From Gemmatimonadota bacterium (GTDB taxonomy: Bacteria > Gemmatimonadota > Gemmatimonadetes > Gemmatimonadales > GWC2-71-9), in NCBI GenBank assembly GCA_025350665.1, contig JANXXJ010000220.1:1-37079 (forward strand): a DNA stretch of 37,079 nt, written 5' to 3'. The position numbers and the translations under genes are program-made. Within the stretch, counting starts at the first letter, position 1, and each line of letters begins with the position of its first letter. The notes under the pieces are model-generated. The model did not search any database and had not been told where the DNA came from. It worked only from the letters and a program-made list of their open reading frames with translations. This document shows, piece after piece, positions 8,019 through 16,171 of the stretch.

Positions 8019-8936
8019 ATGGCGGTCCAACCTGACAATGTCGTCACCCTCCCTGACGGGAGGGCCCTGGGGTACGCAGAATGGGGGGACCCGGTCGGAG
8101 TGCCTGTGCTTCATTTCCATGGGACCCCGAGCAGCCGGCTTGAGGCCGCCATCCCCGGGTTCGACCAAGTGGCGGAACGCCTCGGGATCCGGGTGCTCGC
8201 CATTGACCGCCCGGGCATCGGCCTGTCCGATCCCAAACCAAGGCGGACTTTGCTGGACTGGCCGGCGGATGTGGCGGAGTTCGCGGACCGGCTCGGATTC
8301 AGCCGATTTTCGGTGTACGGTGTCTCGGGTGGCGGTCCCTATGCCGCCGCATGCGGCTATCGCATCGCACACCGGCTCCGCTCGGTCGGCCTCGTGTCCG
8401 GCATCGCGCCCATGCAGGTATCCGACGCTCGAGAGGGCATGAGCCGAGAGAGCCGCACAATGTTCTGGCTCGGCCGCTATTTCCCTTGGGGCTTACGCAT
8501 GATGGTTCGGCGGCAGGCTCGGCACATGACGACGCTGTCCATCACCGCGATGCTCGAGGGGCTCAAACGAATTCCAGAGCCCGACCGACGGGCTCTCGAG
8601 GAGCCGGGCCGGGTCGATGCCTTCGTTCTCTCGATCAAGGAGGCGTTCCGGCAGGGCGAGGACGGTGTTGTTGACGACCTTCGGCTGGCCAGTCGCCCGT
8701 GGGGCTTTGCGCTCGACCAAGTCCCCATGGTCGTGAATCTCTGGTTCGGCGGTCGTGACGCGAACGTTCCGCCAGCGGCTGGTCGGTACCTTGCGCGAGC
8801 TTTTGCCCGATCGGAAGGGCGATACTATCCGGACGAAGGTCACGTGTCTCTGCTGACGAACCGCTATGAGGAAATTCTGACCGGCCTCCTGGCGACCGGC
8901 GTCCGGGAGGGCGACACTCCCATCACGGAGCGGTAG
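8019..8936 (+). CDS. Alpha/beta-fold hydrolase
   Basis: A 305-residue alpha/beta hydrolase without a signal peptide. The oxyanion segment HFHGTPSSR is at 32-40, the nucleophile elbow GVSGGGPYA gives S103, the acid is probably D247 in GGRDANVPP, and the histidine is H275 in EGHVSLL. A cap insertion lies between about 135 and 225. I chose the ATG at 8019 because AGGAG at 8007-8011 is correctly spaced and the first residues (VVTLPDGRALGYAEWGDP) are the usual family N-terminus; an upstream in-frame ATG at 7974 adds 15 unsupported residues. The substrate is not predictable; esterase or lipase-like activity is the default. It faces the class I aminotransferase gene, with 19 nt between the stops. 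Confidence 0.88.
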   Translation: MAVQPDNVVTLPDGRALGYAEWGDPVGVPVLHFHGTPSSRLEAAIPGFDQVAERLGIRVLAIDRPGIGLSDPKPRRTLLDWPADVAEFADRLGFSRFSVYGVSGGGPYAAACGYRIAHRLRSVGLVSGIAPMQVSDAREGMSRESRTMFWLGRYFPWGLRMMVRRQARHMTTLSITAMLEGLKRIPEPDRRALEEPGRVDAFVLSIKEAFRQGEDGVVDDLRLASRPWGFALDQVPMVVNLWFGGRDANVPPAAGRYLARAFARSEGRYYPDEGHVSLLTNRYEEILTGLLATGVREGDTPITER

Positions 8937-8940
8937 CTCC
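8927..8940. terminator. Small hairpin at convergent gene ends, possible bidirectional terminator
   Basis: The sequence GGAGC-GGTA-GCTCC forms a 5-bp GC-rich stem whose loop and first right-arm base contain the TAG stop of the alpha/beta hydrolase gene. It lies at the junction with the convergent aminotransferase gene. There is no T-tract, so termination is uncertain. Confidence 0.3.
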
Positions 8941-8955
8941 AGGGGCCGGGTCTGC

Positions 8956-10116
8956 CTATCGGGCGAGGCGCTCGAGCCGCTCAACGGCTGCGTGGAGCAT
9001 TTCCTGGGTCTTACAGAACGCGAACCGGGTAAAGTTCCGGCCGGCCGCGGGGTCGGCAAAGAAACTGGTTCCTGGCACTGTGGCGACCCCCCCCTCGATG
9101 GTGAGCCATCGGGCGAATTCGTCGGCCGGCAGGTTTCGGATTGCTGTGAAATCGGCGAGGATGTAGTACGCGCCCTCGGGCGCTCGACAGCGAAACCCGG
9201 CCTTCTGGAGCGCTCCCACCAACAGGTCCCGCCGGGCCCGGTACTCATGGGTCAAGTTCACGTAGTAGTCACGGCCGAGGGTTTCCATCGCTACCGCCAG
9301 TCCCTCCTGCAGAGGGGCCGGGGCACCGACGGTCAAGAAATCGTGAACCTTCCGGATGGCGTCAGTGACCCCGGGCGGGGAGATTATGGTACCGATCCGC
9401 CATCCCGTGATGCTATACGTCTTCGAGGCCCCACTGATCGTGATGGTCCGGTCCCGCATGCCTGGTAACGTGGCCATGGGGATGTGTTCGCCCTCGTAAT
9501 AGATGTGTTCGTAGATCTCGTCAGTGACGGCCCAGGCGTCATGCGTCCGGCAGAGGTCGGCGATGCCATTCAACTCGGCGCGCGACAGCACCCTGCCCGA
9601 GGGGTTGCCGGGCGTGTTGACGATGATGGCGCGGGTGTTCTTGTTGAACGCCCGTGACAGACGGTCCAAATCGAGAGGCTCGCCGGGCAATAGTGGCACA
9701 AATACCGGCTTGCCCTCGCAGAGGATGACGTCCGGCCCATAGTTCTCATAGAACGGTTCGAACACGATGACTTCCTCGCCGGGATTAATCAGCGCGAGGA
9801 GGACGGCAGCCATCGCTTCAGTGGCGCCGCAGGTGACGGTAATCTCCGTTTCGGTATTCACCGTCATCCCATACCAGTCCTGGTATTTCCGGGCGATGGC
9901 GTTCCGAAGACGCCTGGCACCCCAGGTGATGGCGTATTGATTGATGTCCTCCCGAATCGCCCGGGCCGCGGCTTCCTTCAGGAGATCCGGGGTCGGGAAA
10001 TTGGGGAAACCCTGGGCAAGATTGATCGCGTGGTGTTCGTCGGCCAGGCGGGTCATGCCCCGGATTACGGACTCCGTGAAGGAGTGAGTACGGCGAGCGG
10101 TCAGGGATCGAGACAT
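8956..10116 (-). CDS. PLP-dependent class I/II aminotransferase
   Basis: A 386-residue fold-type I aminotransferase, cytoplasmic. The PLP lysine is K232 in SGASKTYSITGWRIG; NTPGNPSGRVL (about 167-177) and TDEIYEHIYYEGE (about 198-210) are the canonical cofactor-binding segments, and the arginine of GWRIG would bind the substrate carboxylate. The N-terminal INLAQGFPNFPTPDLL is typical of the MetC-independent methionine/kynurenine/aspartate aminotransferase group (YbdL-like), so aspartate, aromatic or methionine-keto-acid transamination are all possible. I chose the ATG at 10116 rather than an in-frame TTG 9 nt upstream. It is divergent from the outer-membrane protein gene with only 36 nt between the starts. 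Confidence 0.92.
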   Translation of the reverse strand: MSRSLTARRTHSFTESVIRGMTRLADEHHAINLAQGFPNFPTPDLLKEAAARAIREDINQYAITWGARRLRNAIARKYQDWYGMTVNTETEITVTCGATEAMAAVLLALINPGEEVIVFEPFYENYGPDVILCEGKPVFVPLLPGEPLDLDRLSRAFNKNTRAIIVNTPGNPSGRVLSRAELNGIADLCRTHDAWAVTDEIYEHIYYEGEHIPMATLPGMRDRTITISGASKTYSITGWRIGTIISPPGVTDAIRKVHDFLTVGAPAPLQEGLAVAMETLGRDYYVNLTHEYRARRDLLVGALQKAGFRCRAPEGAYYILADFTAIRNLPADEFARWLTIEGGVATVPGTSFFADPAAGRNFTRFAFCKTQEMLHAAVERLERLAR

Positions 10117-10152
10117 GGAGGGCAATATATCCCGGGGCCCTTAGATTGGGGG
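10117..10152. promoter_or_regulatory. Very short divergent promoter region with a palindromic AT hexamer
   Basis: Only 36 nt separate the starts of the aminotransferase (-) and the outer-membrane protein (+). The only AT-rich stretch is AATATAT at 10124-10130, whose ATATAT core reads the same on both strands and can serve as a -10-like element in either direction. For the aminotransferase, the hexamer would sit so close to the ATG that the transcript would be nearly leaderless. No convincing -35 is visible. Confidence 0.3.
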
Positions 10153-12477
10153 ATGCTCCATATCCTTCTTCTTGCCGCATCCATTCTGCAGGATACGGCC
10201 TCGTACAGCGGGCGGGACAGGCACATCAACATTCGCGTCCCGCGCGTCGATACGGTCGCCACGATCGATGGGCGCCTCGACGAGCCAGTCTGGCAGCGAG
10301 CGGCCCGGCTCACCGGTTTCTCCCAGTACCAGCCTGTGGACGGCCAAGCGGCCGAGGACCCGACCGAGGTCCTGGTGTGGTACGCCAGCGACGCCATCTA
10401 TTTCGGGGTCCGCGCGAGGGAGGTCCATGGTGACGTCATTCGCGCCACGAAGGCCAATCGGGACAATATCAGCAGCGAGGATCATATTCAGATCCTGCTT
10501 GATACCTACAACGATCGCCGAATCGCTTTCCTGTTCGGCAGCAACGCCCTCGGCGTCCAGCAAGACGGCACCCGGAGTGACAATTTTGGCGGCGGTGCCG
10601 GTGGACGATCCGGCAGCGGCGGCGGCTTCGGCAACATCAATCCCCTGGACGGCAACGTCGACCTGAATCCGGATTTCGTGTTCGAGTCGAAAGGTCGCCT
10701 GGTGAGCGGCGGATACGAGATCGAAATCAGGATTCCGTTCAAGACCCTCCGTTATCAGGACGGGAACGCCCAGACCTGGGGTATCAACATCCTGCGCCGG
10801 GTGCAGCATTCCGGCATGCAGGATTCCTGGACCCCAGCGGTGCGCGCCAATGCCAGTTTTCTCGGTCAGTCCGGCACGCTCCAGGGCCTGCACGATCTCA
10901 AGAGGGGCATCGTCCTCGAGATGACCCCCACGGCGACCGCCCGGCTGGACGGGACGCCCAAATCTCCGCGCGGGTGGCAGTATGATGGCCATCGGGACTT
11001 CGGGGCCGACATCCGGTGGGGTATCAGTCAGAATCTGACGATGAACGGGACCGTGAACCCGGATTTCTCCCAGGTCGAGGCGGACGTGGGTCAGGTCACT
11101 CTGAATGAGCGGTTCGCGCTGTTTTATCCGGAAAAGCGGCCCTTCTTCCTCGACGGCCTCGAGTTGTTCGATACGCCGAACCAATTGATCTACACCAGGC
11201 GGATCACCAATCCGGACGCCGGCCTCAAGTTGGCAGGCAAGGTTGGACCCTTCAACGTGGCCACGCTGGTGGCAGCCGATGGTCAGGACCAATCGGCCAC
11301 TGGGCAGCGGACGCCGTTCTTCTCCGCCACCCGATTTCGAACGGACCTGGGAAGCCGGTCGACCCTCGGTGCCGTACTCACCGATCGTGAGGACGGATCG
11401 GACCATTCTCGCCTTGCCGGGGCGGATTTTCGTCTTTACCACAACCGGCTGTACTTCATCGAGCTCCAGGCAGTGCAGTCCTGGACCCGGGCGGGGGCCG
11501 GGCGCCAAAACGGCCCCTTGTTCCAGGCGGCCTGGGACCGAACAGGCAGGGGCTGGGGGTTTCATTACGATATCAAGGCCATCGGATCGGATTTTGCCGC
11601 GGCGGCCGGCTTTGTCAACCGGACGGGCATCATCGAGGGCGATGCCTTCAACCGAGTCAGCTGGTACGGCAAACCCGGGGCGTTGGTTCAGACCTACGGT
11701 GCCTTCATGGGTGTCAGCCGGATCTGGGCGTACGACGCCCCCGGCGACGGCACGATCGAGGGCAGCGAGTCCATCTTTCCATCGGCGACATTGCGAGGCG
11801 GCTGGCAGTTGGGCGGGAGTGTCACCCGGAGCTATTTCAGCTATGACCCCACATTCTATGGGAACTTCACCGTAGTGCGAGCCTCAGGCGATACCGCCGC
11901 CTTCGCCGTGCCGGGCCGGGAGGCCGGCCAGGTCGGGTGGTCGGCCCGGGTTACGACGCCGACCTACCGTTTCTTCACCGCGACCGCGAGTGTCAGCGGC
12001 GGCAAGACGCCGATCTTCCGTGAAGCGGCACCGGGGCGAAACGAGCGGTTTGACCTGACGCTCGACCTTCGTCCGACGGCGTCGCTCCGGGGGGCCTTTC
12101 AGTTCACTCGACTCGTGATCAATCGCGTGCGGGACGGGTCTCGGTACTCCAACGAGACGATTCCGCGGCTCAAGGTCGAGTACCAGTTGAACCGGGCGGT
12201 TTTCGTCCGGTTCATCGGACAATACAGTGCGATCGAGCGGACGGCGGCGGTGGATCGAATCGGTCAGCTGATTCTGGCGGATGGCGTGCGCGACACCGGC
12301 GACCGCCGGAATCAATTTCGAATGGATTGGCTGTTCAGCTACCGGCCGACCCCGGGGACACTGTTCTACCTCGGATACGGGTCTACCATGGTGGAAACGG
12401 ACCCGTTCCGGTTCCATCAGCTGGCCCGCGAGAACGACGGGTTCTTTGGCAAGCTGAGTTATCTCTTCAGGTTGTGA
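10153..12477 (+). CDS. DUF5916-type outer-membrane beta-barrel protein with N-terminal CBM9-like domain
   Basis: A 774-residue exported protein. A short signal peptide (1-15) is followed by a CBM9-like sandwich (about 28-230) with the typical IDGRLDEPVWQRAARL and SSEDHIQILLDTYNDRR motifs, and then by a long beta-rich barrel (about 250-774) with FSQVEADVGQVTLNERFALF and YPEKRPFFLDG, which are hallmarks of DUF5916. It ends in YLFRL, as expected for insertion by the BAM complex. A glycine/serine-rich loop (about 145-161) interrupts the sandwich domain. Family function is unknown; location and fold suggest binding or passage of a ligand at the outer membrane. I chose the ATG at 10153 because upstream in-frame codons run antisense through the aminotransferase gene. 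Its stop overlaps the dehalogenase start by 4 nt (GTGA). Confidence 0.88.
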   Translation: MLHILLLAASILQDTASYSGRDRHINIRVPRVDTVATIDGRLDEPVWQRAARLTGFSQYQPVDGQAAEDPTEVLVWYASDAIYFGVRAREVHGDVIRATKANRDNISSEDHIQILLDTYNDRRIAFLFGSNALGVQQDGTRSDNFGGGAGGRSGSGGGFGNINPLDGNVDLNPDFVFESKGRLVSGGYEIEIRIPFKTLRYQDGNAQTWGINILRRVQHSGMQDSWTPAVRANASFLGQSGTLQGLHDLKRGIVLEMTPTATARLDGTPKSPRGWQYDGHRDFGADIRWGISQNLTMNGTVNPDFSQVEADVGQVTLNERFALFYPEKRPFFLDGLELFDTPNQLIYTRRITNPDAGLKLAGKVGPFNVATLVAADGQDQSATGQRTPFFSATRFRTDLGSRSTLGAVLTDREDGSDHSRLAGADFRLYHNRLYFIELQAVQSWTRAGAGRQNGPLFQAAWDRTGRGWGFHYDIKAIGSDFAAAAGFVNRTGIIEGDAFNRVSWYGKPGALVQTYGAFMGVSRIWAYDAPGDGTIEGSESIFPSATLRGGWQLGGSVTRSYFSYDPTFYGNFTVVRASGDTAAFAVPGREAGQVGWSARVTTPTYRFFTATASVSGGKTPIFREAAPGRNERFDLTLDLRPTASLRGAFQFTRLVINRVRDGSRYSNETIPRLKVEYQLNRAVFVRFIGQYSAIERTAAVDRIGQLILADGVRDTGDRRNQFRMDWLFSYRPTPGTLFYLGYGSTMVETDPFRFHQLARENDGFFGKLSYLFRL

Positions 12478-13367
12478 GCGAGGCTACCGTCGTGTCACTC
12501 TTTCCCGGGTTCGAACCGCGCTGGTTCGAGGTTGGTGAAACCGTCATCGCCGGGGTCGTAGGCGGTTCCGGGCCGCCCCTGCTCCTGTTGCACGGGTATC
12601 CGCAGACTCATGCGATGTGGCACCGGGTGGCCGCGCGTCTGGCCAGCCGCTTCACCGTCGTGGCTACCGATCTTCGGGGATACGGCAAGAGCAGCAAGCC
12701 CGAAGGTCCGCCGGACCATAGTGCCTATTCCAAACGGAGGATGGCCGAGGATCAGGTCCGGGTCATGGCGTCGCTCGGATTCGAACGGTTCTCAGTCGTG
12801 GGTCATGATCGGGGCGGCCGGGTGGTTCACCGGATGGTGCTCGATCACGAGGCCAGGATTGAACGCTGGGCCGTTCTCGACATCGTGCCAACCCGCACGA
12901 TGTATCTGCGGACGGATCGGACCTTCGCGCAGGCCTATTATCACTGGTTCTTCCTGATCCAGCCCGCGCCTTTGCCTGAGCGCCTGATCGCCGCGGATCC
13001 GACCTTCTTTCTCAATTACCATTTGGGCATGCGGCACGGGGGTCTCGAGGCATTCGATCGCGAGGCCCTGGAGCAATACCGGGCGGCGTTTCGTGATCCG
13101 GCGACAATTCATGCCTCGTGCGAGGACTATCGGGCGGCCGCGTCGATCGATCTCGAGCACGACGAAGCCGATCTCTTTCGCAAGATCCGCGCTCCGTTGC
13201 TGGTGCTGTGGGGACGCCACGGGATCATCGATCGATGTTTCCGACCACTCGAGGACTGGGGCGAGCGGGTACACTCGGTGACCGGCCGGGCCCTCGACTG
13301 CGGCCACTACATCGCCGAGGAGGCCCCGGCCGAAGCTGCGGGCGAGTTGATTCGTTTCTTGAGCTGA
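12474..13367 (+). CDS. Haloacetate (fluoroacetate) dehalogenase-like alpha/beta hydrolase
   Basis: A 297-residue alpha/beta hydrolase. Numbered from the GTG at 12474, it has the full residue set known from fluoroacetate dehalogenases such as RPA1163: nucleophile D112 in GHDRGGRV, carboxylate-binding R113 and R116, acid D136 in VLDIVPT, halide-pocket H157, W158 and Y219 (YYHWFFLIQPAPLPE and SCEDYRAA), and H278 in CGHYIAEE. Spacings agree within two residues. These enzymes replace halogen on haloacetates by hydroxyl through an ester intermediate. Closely related epoxide hydrolases also use Asp, so activity on haloacids is a strong inference but not proven. No signal peptide is seen, so it is cytoplasmic. 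The start overlaps the upstream outer-membrane gene (GTGA); a second GTG at 12492 is possible. Confidence 0.85.
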   Translation: MSEATVVSLFPGFEPRWFEVGETVIAGVVGGSGPPLLLLHGYPQTHAMWHRVAARLASRFTVVATDLRGYGKSSKPEGPPDHSAYSKRRMAEDQVRVMASLGFERFSVVGHDRGGRVVHRMVLDHEARIERWAVLDIVPTRTMYLRTDRTFAQAYYHWFFLIQPAPLPERLIAADPTFFLNYHLGMRHGGLEAFDREALEQYRAAFRDPATIHASCEDYRAAASIDLEHDEADLFRKIRAPLLVLWGRHGIIDRCFRPLEDWGERVHSVTGRALDCGHYIAEEAPAEAAGELIRFLS

Positions 13368-13371
13368 CGCG

Positions 13372-13385
13372 CAGCCGGTCGGCTG
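13372..13385. terminator. Hairpin in the 23-nt convergent intergenic space, possible bidirectional terminator
   Basis: CAGCC-GGTC-GGCTG forms a 5-bp GC stem with a 4-nt loop, placed between the dehalogenase stop (13367) and the phosphatase stop (13391). No T-tract follows on either strand. Confidence 0.35.
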
Positions 13386-13390
13386 GGCAG

Positions 13391-14980
13391 CTACTTGGTC
13401 TTGATCGCCTGGCTCAGAATTCGACCATCGAGTCGTTCGGTCGGTGTCACACCGAGGACCTTGGCGAGGGTGGGTCCGAGGTCTACCGTGCGCGTGAATC
13501 CGGGGTACCGGCCGGGTTTGAACGGCGGCCCGTAAAACAGAATTGGCACGTGGGAGTCGTAGTCATGCGGTGATCCGTGGGTCGCCACGATCGGGTAGTT
13601 GTAAATGTCTCCTTCCTTGAGCGTGACGACGGCGGCCGGCACCATGTCGTCCGGGAACATGTGGAGCCACCGCCGGGCGATGTAGTCCCTGGCAAGATTT
13701 CGGTGGTGGAGGTCCGTAAATCGATCAGCTCGGCGTACGCCCGGTATTGTCTTCGCCGCTTCAATGAATGCCCGGGTGACCTCAGCGGCGGACGTCGTGA
13801 CCCCGGCCCGGGCCTGGTCGAAGAAGAAGGCGCCACTTTCGAAATCCATCGCCAGCGTATCGCCCCTGGTCTTCGTGATGACCGCTCTCGCAGCCGACAA
13901 GGCCGGCTCCATGTCGACCCGCAACCCTCCGTGCAGCTCGGGAATGAATCCACCGCCGTGGTCTGCCGTCAGCGCGATGATGATGCGGGTCGAGTCGCGC
14001 AGGGTGAACAGGGTGTCGAGAAACGCTCCAAGGACCCGATCGAGGCGGAGAATCTGGTCATGCTGTTCCTTTGATTCCGGGCCAAAGAAATGGCCGACGT
14101 AGTCCGTGGCCGAGAACGAAACGGCCAAGACATCGGTCGTCGAGCTCCCCCCGAGGTTCATGGCTCGCACGCCCTCGAGCGCGACGGCGGCGGTGAGCTC
14201 GTCGATCATCGGTGTATAGCGCATCTGCGCTGCCGCCGCCGCCGAATCGGCCGGGAACGGATGGGGGAACGCCACGTTCCTGCGATCACTTTCAACCAGG
14301 ACAGTGTCTGGTTCGGTGTAGGCGCTCGCGTCGAGGAGGGGTAGCCAGGCTTTCCCCGCGTAGCGCTGCGGCAACCGGCGGGCGTTGAAGGCCCGGATCC
14401 AGGCCGGCAGAGTGTCGGCGTACCAGGAGCTGGTTGTAAACGTCCCGTTGTTGGCGTACCAGAACACTTGTTGTTTTGACCGACCAATCGGGAGAATGGC
14501 GGCCCGGTCCTTGGACGAGACCGACAACGCCCGGGTGGCCGGATCCGCGGATGTCAGCCAGTCGGTCAGCGTGGTCCCGCGGAACCGGAACGGCGAGGCG
14601 CCGAGGTCCTTGGAGCCGATCAGCGGGGACTCGGGGTCGTTGACGCCGGCGAGGTTGCGGGTGATGCCGGTGCTTCGCGGAAACCGGCCGGACATGGTGC
14701 TGGCATGTCCAGGGGCCGTTTCGGTGATGGCGTGATCCTGGTGCCCGTTGACGAAATAGGCACCGCCCGCCACCAGGCGACCCAACCCGCCGTGAAGCTG
14801 GGCCTTGAACCGTTCGAGGTAGTCGGGACGGAGCTGGTCGACCGTGATGAAGAGCAGCAGGGTCGGCTTGGGGGCCAACACTGGGGGTGCGGTCGGGGCG
14901 ACTGGCGCCGAGCCAGGGCCGGCGCCGATCATCAGCGCGGCGCTCATGGCGACCCAGGTTCGGCGACGGAAATCGGGCAT
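13391..14980 (-). CDS. PafA-like alkaline phosphatase superfamily enzyme, exported
   Basis: A 529-residue member of the alkaline phosphatase superfamily, closest by motifs to PafA, a broad phosphate monoesterase active in the periplasm. The N-terminus (about 8-37) is a signal or lipid-free export segment. D48 in ITVDQLRPDYLERF is a metal ligand, the nucleophile is T88 in TETAPGHASTMSG, and SSKDRAAILPIGRSK carries the Lys/Arg pair that binds phosphate in PafA. Later metal ligands are in SATDYVGHFFG and TADHGGGF. The threonine nucleophile and the length of about 530 fit PafA rather than PhoA. It is divergent from the kinase-like gene and convergent with the dehalogenase. Phosphodiesterase activity of the related NPP type cannot be excluded. 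Confidence 0.88.
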   Translation of the reverse strand: MPDFRRRTWVAMSAALMIGAGPGSAPVAPTAPPVLAPKPTLLLFITVDQLRPDYLERFKAQLHGGLGRLVAGGAYFVNGHQDHAITETAPGHASTMSGRFPRSTGITRNLAGVNDPESPLIGSKDLGASPFRFRGTTLTDWLTSADPATRALSVSSKDRAAILPIGRSKQQVFWYANNGTFTTSSWYADTLPAWIRAFNARRLPQRYAGKAWLPLLDASAYTEPDTVLVESDRRNVAFPHPFPADSAAAAAQMRYTPMIDELTAAVALEGVRAMNLGGSSTTDVLAVSFSATDYVGHFFGPESKEQHDQILRLDRVLGAFLDTLFTLRDSTRIIIALTADHGGGFIPELHGGLRVDMEPALSAARAVITKTRGDTLAMDFESGAFFFDQARAGVTTSAAEVTRAFIEAAKTIPGVRRADRFTDLHHRNLARDYIARRWLHMFPDDMVPAAVVTLKEGDIYNYPIVATHGSPHDYDSHVPILFYGPPFKPGRYPGFTRTVDLGPTLAKVLGVTPTERLDGRILSQAIKTK

Positions 14981-15116
14981 AGGTCCTTGGATTCTCGGAG
15001 CGACGATGAGAGATAATAGGGCCCCACCGGCCCGAGAAGAACGGGCGGACTCGCGGGATGGGCCAGACGACTGTAGAATCAGCCAACGCTACGCTTCATC
15101 ACCTCCGGAGGTTTCC
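14981..15116. promoter_or_regulatory. Divergent promoter region between phosphatase and kinase-like genes
   Basis: This 136-nt region is the longest stretch without a gene in the window. On the plus strand, TTGGAT at 14987-14992 and GATAAT at 15012-15017 form a possible sigma70-like pair, although the 19-nt spacing is long. A second candidate -10, TAGAAT, lies at 15074-15079. A good ribosome-binding site (GGAGG, 15107-15111) serves the downstream ATG at 15117. Confidence 0.3.
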
Positions 15117-16157
15117 ATGCACCGCCTGATTGCGGGTGTGTTCGTCGTAGGTTCTGTGGTCGCCACGGCGGCCGCCCAGGACAAGAAGGCCGAGCCTCAG
15201 CGGCTGTTCAGGAGCCGGGAGGTGCTTGAGTTCACCCTCCGCGCGCCCCTCAAGGAACTTTTCAAGAATCGGGATACATTGGCCGTGAAGCCGGTCAATG
15301 GTACAATCGAATTCAAGGATGCCAAGGCCGGGGACACGTCGATCCCGGTTACCCTGGAGACCCGGGGCCATTTCCGGCTCAAGTCTTCGACCTGCTCGTT
15401 TGCTCCAATCAAGGTCCGCTTCGACAAGGAGAAGGCCAAAGGGACGGAGTTTTCCGGCCAGGGTGCCCTCAAACTGACGACGCACTGCCAGAACGGGGGC
15501 CGATTCGAGCAGAATCTGCTGCTGGAGGAGTCGATCTACCGGATTCATAACCTGCTGACGCCGTTTTCGTTCCGTACCAGGCTGGTCCGCGTCCATTACA
15601 TCCCGACGGACGACACGACGAAGGCGGTAACGAAGTATGGCTTCTTCGTGGAAAATGACGAAGCGATGGCGAAGCGCAACAGTGGCACCGTGCTGATGCA
15701 AACGGGCGGGAAGTACGACGAGATGGATCAGCCGCTGCTGGATCTGATGATGATGTGGGAATACTTCATCGGGAATACGGACTGGTCGGTCGCGATGATC
15801 CACAATTTCCGGGTGTTGGCCGTCGAGGGCAAAGAAACCTATTTCCCCGTGGCCTACGACTTTGACTTCTCGGGCCTGGTCGGCGCGTCCTACGCCGTCC
15901 CGGACTACCGGCTCCCGATCAAGTCAGTCCGGCAGCGGCTCTATCGCGGTCCTTGCAAGAAGACCGAGGAGCTCTGGCCGACGGTCGAACTGTTCCGCGC
16001 CAAGCGCGACTCGATCAACGCCATCATTCGGGCGATTCCGGACTTTGAACCAGGCCGCGTCAAGGAGGCGATCGGTTATATCGACGATTTCTTCAATGAA
16101 CTCAAGGCGCCGAAGGACCTCGACGGGATTCTTGGCTACGCCTGCCGTGGGCGGTAG
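15117..16157 (+). CDS. Secreted protein with CotH-kinase-like motifs, function unknown
   Basis: A 346-residue exported protein with a clear signal peptide (cleavage after AAAQ, about 21). A beta-rich N-terminal part contains VTLETRGHFRLKSSTCSFAP (78-97) and ALKLTTHC (117-124). Then comes a helical part with LLEESIYRIHNLLTPFSFR and GFFVENDEAMAKR. The C-terminal half carries YFIGNTDWSVAMIHN (216-230) and VAYDFDFSGLVGASYA (245-260). The order RG, then NTD..HN, then DFD resembles spore-coat CotH-type atypical kinases, in which the DFD aspartate binds metal. This resemblance is from motif reading only. GGAGG at 15107-15111 fixes the start at 15117. Its stop lies in the loop of a strong hairpin shared with korB. 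Confidence 0.8.
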   Translation: MHRLIAGVFVVGSVVATAAAQDKKAEPQRLFRSREVLEFTLRAPLKELFKNRDTLAVKPVNGTIEFKDAKAGDTSIPVTLETRGHFRLKSSTCSFAPIKVRFDKEKAKGTEFSGQGALKLTTHCQNGGRFEQNLLLEESIYRIHNLLTPFSFRTRLVRVHYIPTDDTTKAVTKYGFFVENDEAMAKRNSGTVLMQTGGKYDEMDQPLLDLMMMWEYFIGNTDWSVAMIHNFRVLAVEGKETYFPVAYDFDFSGLVGASYAVPDYRLPIKSVRQRLYRGPCKKTEELWPTVELFRAKRDSINAIIRAIPDFEPGRVKEAIGYIDDFFNELKAPKDLDGILGYACRGR

Positions 16158-16171
16158 TTAGCCGCCCACGG
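16145..16171. terminator. Perfect 10-bp hairpin with both stop codons in its loop, likely bidirectional terminator
   Basis: CCGTGGGCGG (16145-16154) pairs perfectly with CCGCCCACGG (16162-16171) around the 7-nt loop TAGTTAG. The loop holds the TAG of the plus-strand kinase-like gene (16155-16157) and, on the other strand, the TAA of korB (16158-16160). With nine of ten pairs G-C or C-G, the stem should be very stable. No T-tract follows, so it may act through pausing or 3'-end protection rather than as a classical intrinsic terminator. Confidence 0.6.

Noticed and set aside
10141-11565. Open frame of 474 codons on the minus strand
   Set aside because: Antisense to the DUF5916 gene; translation lacks any recognisable motif.
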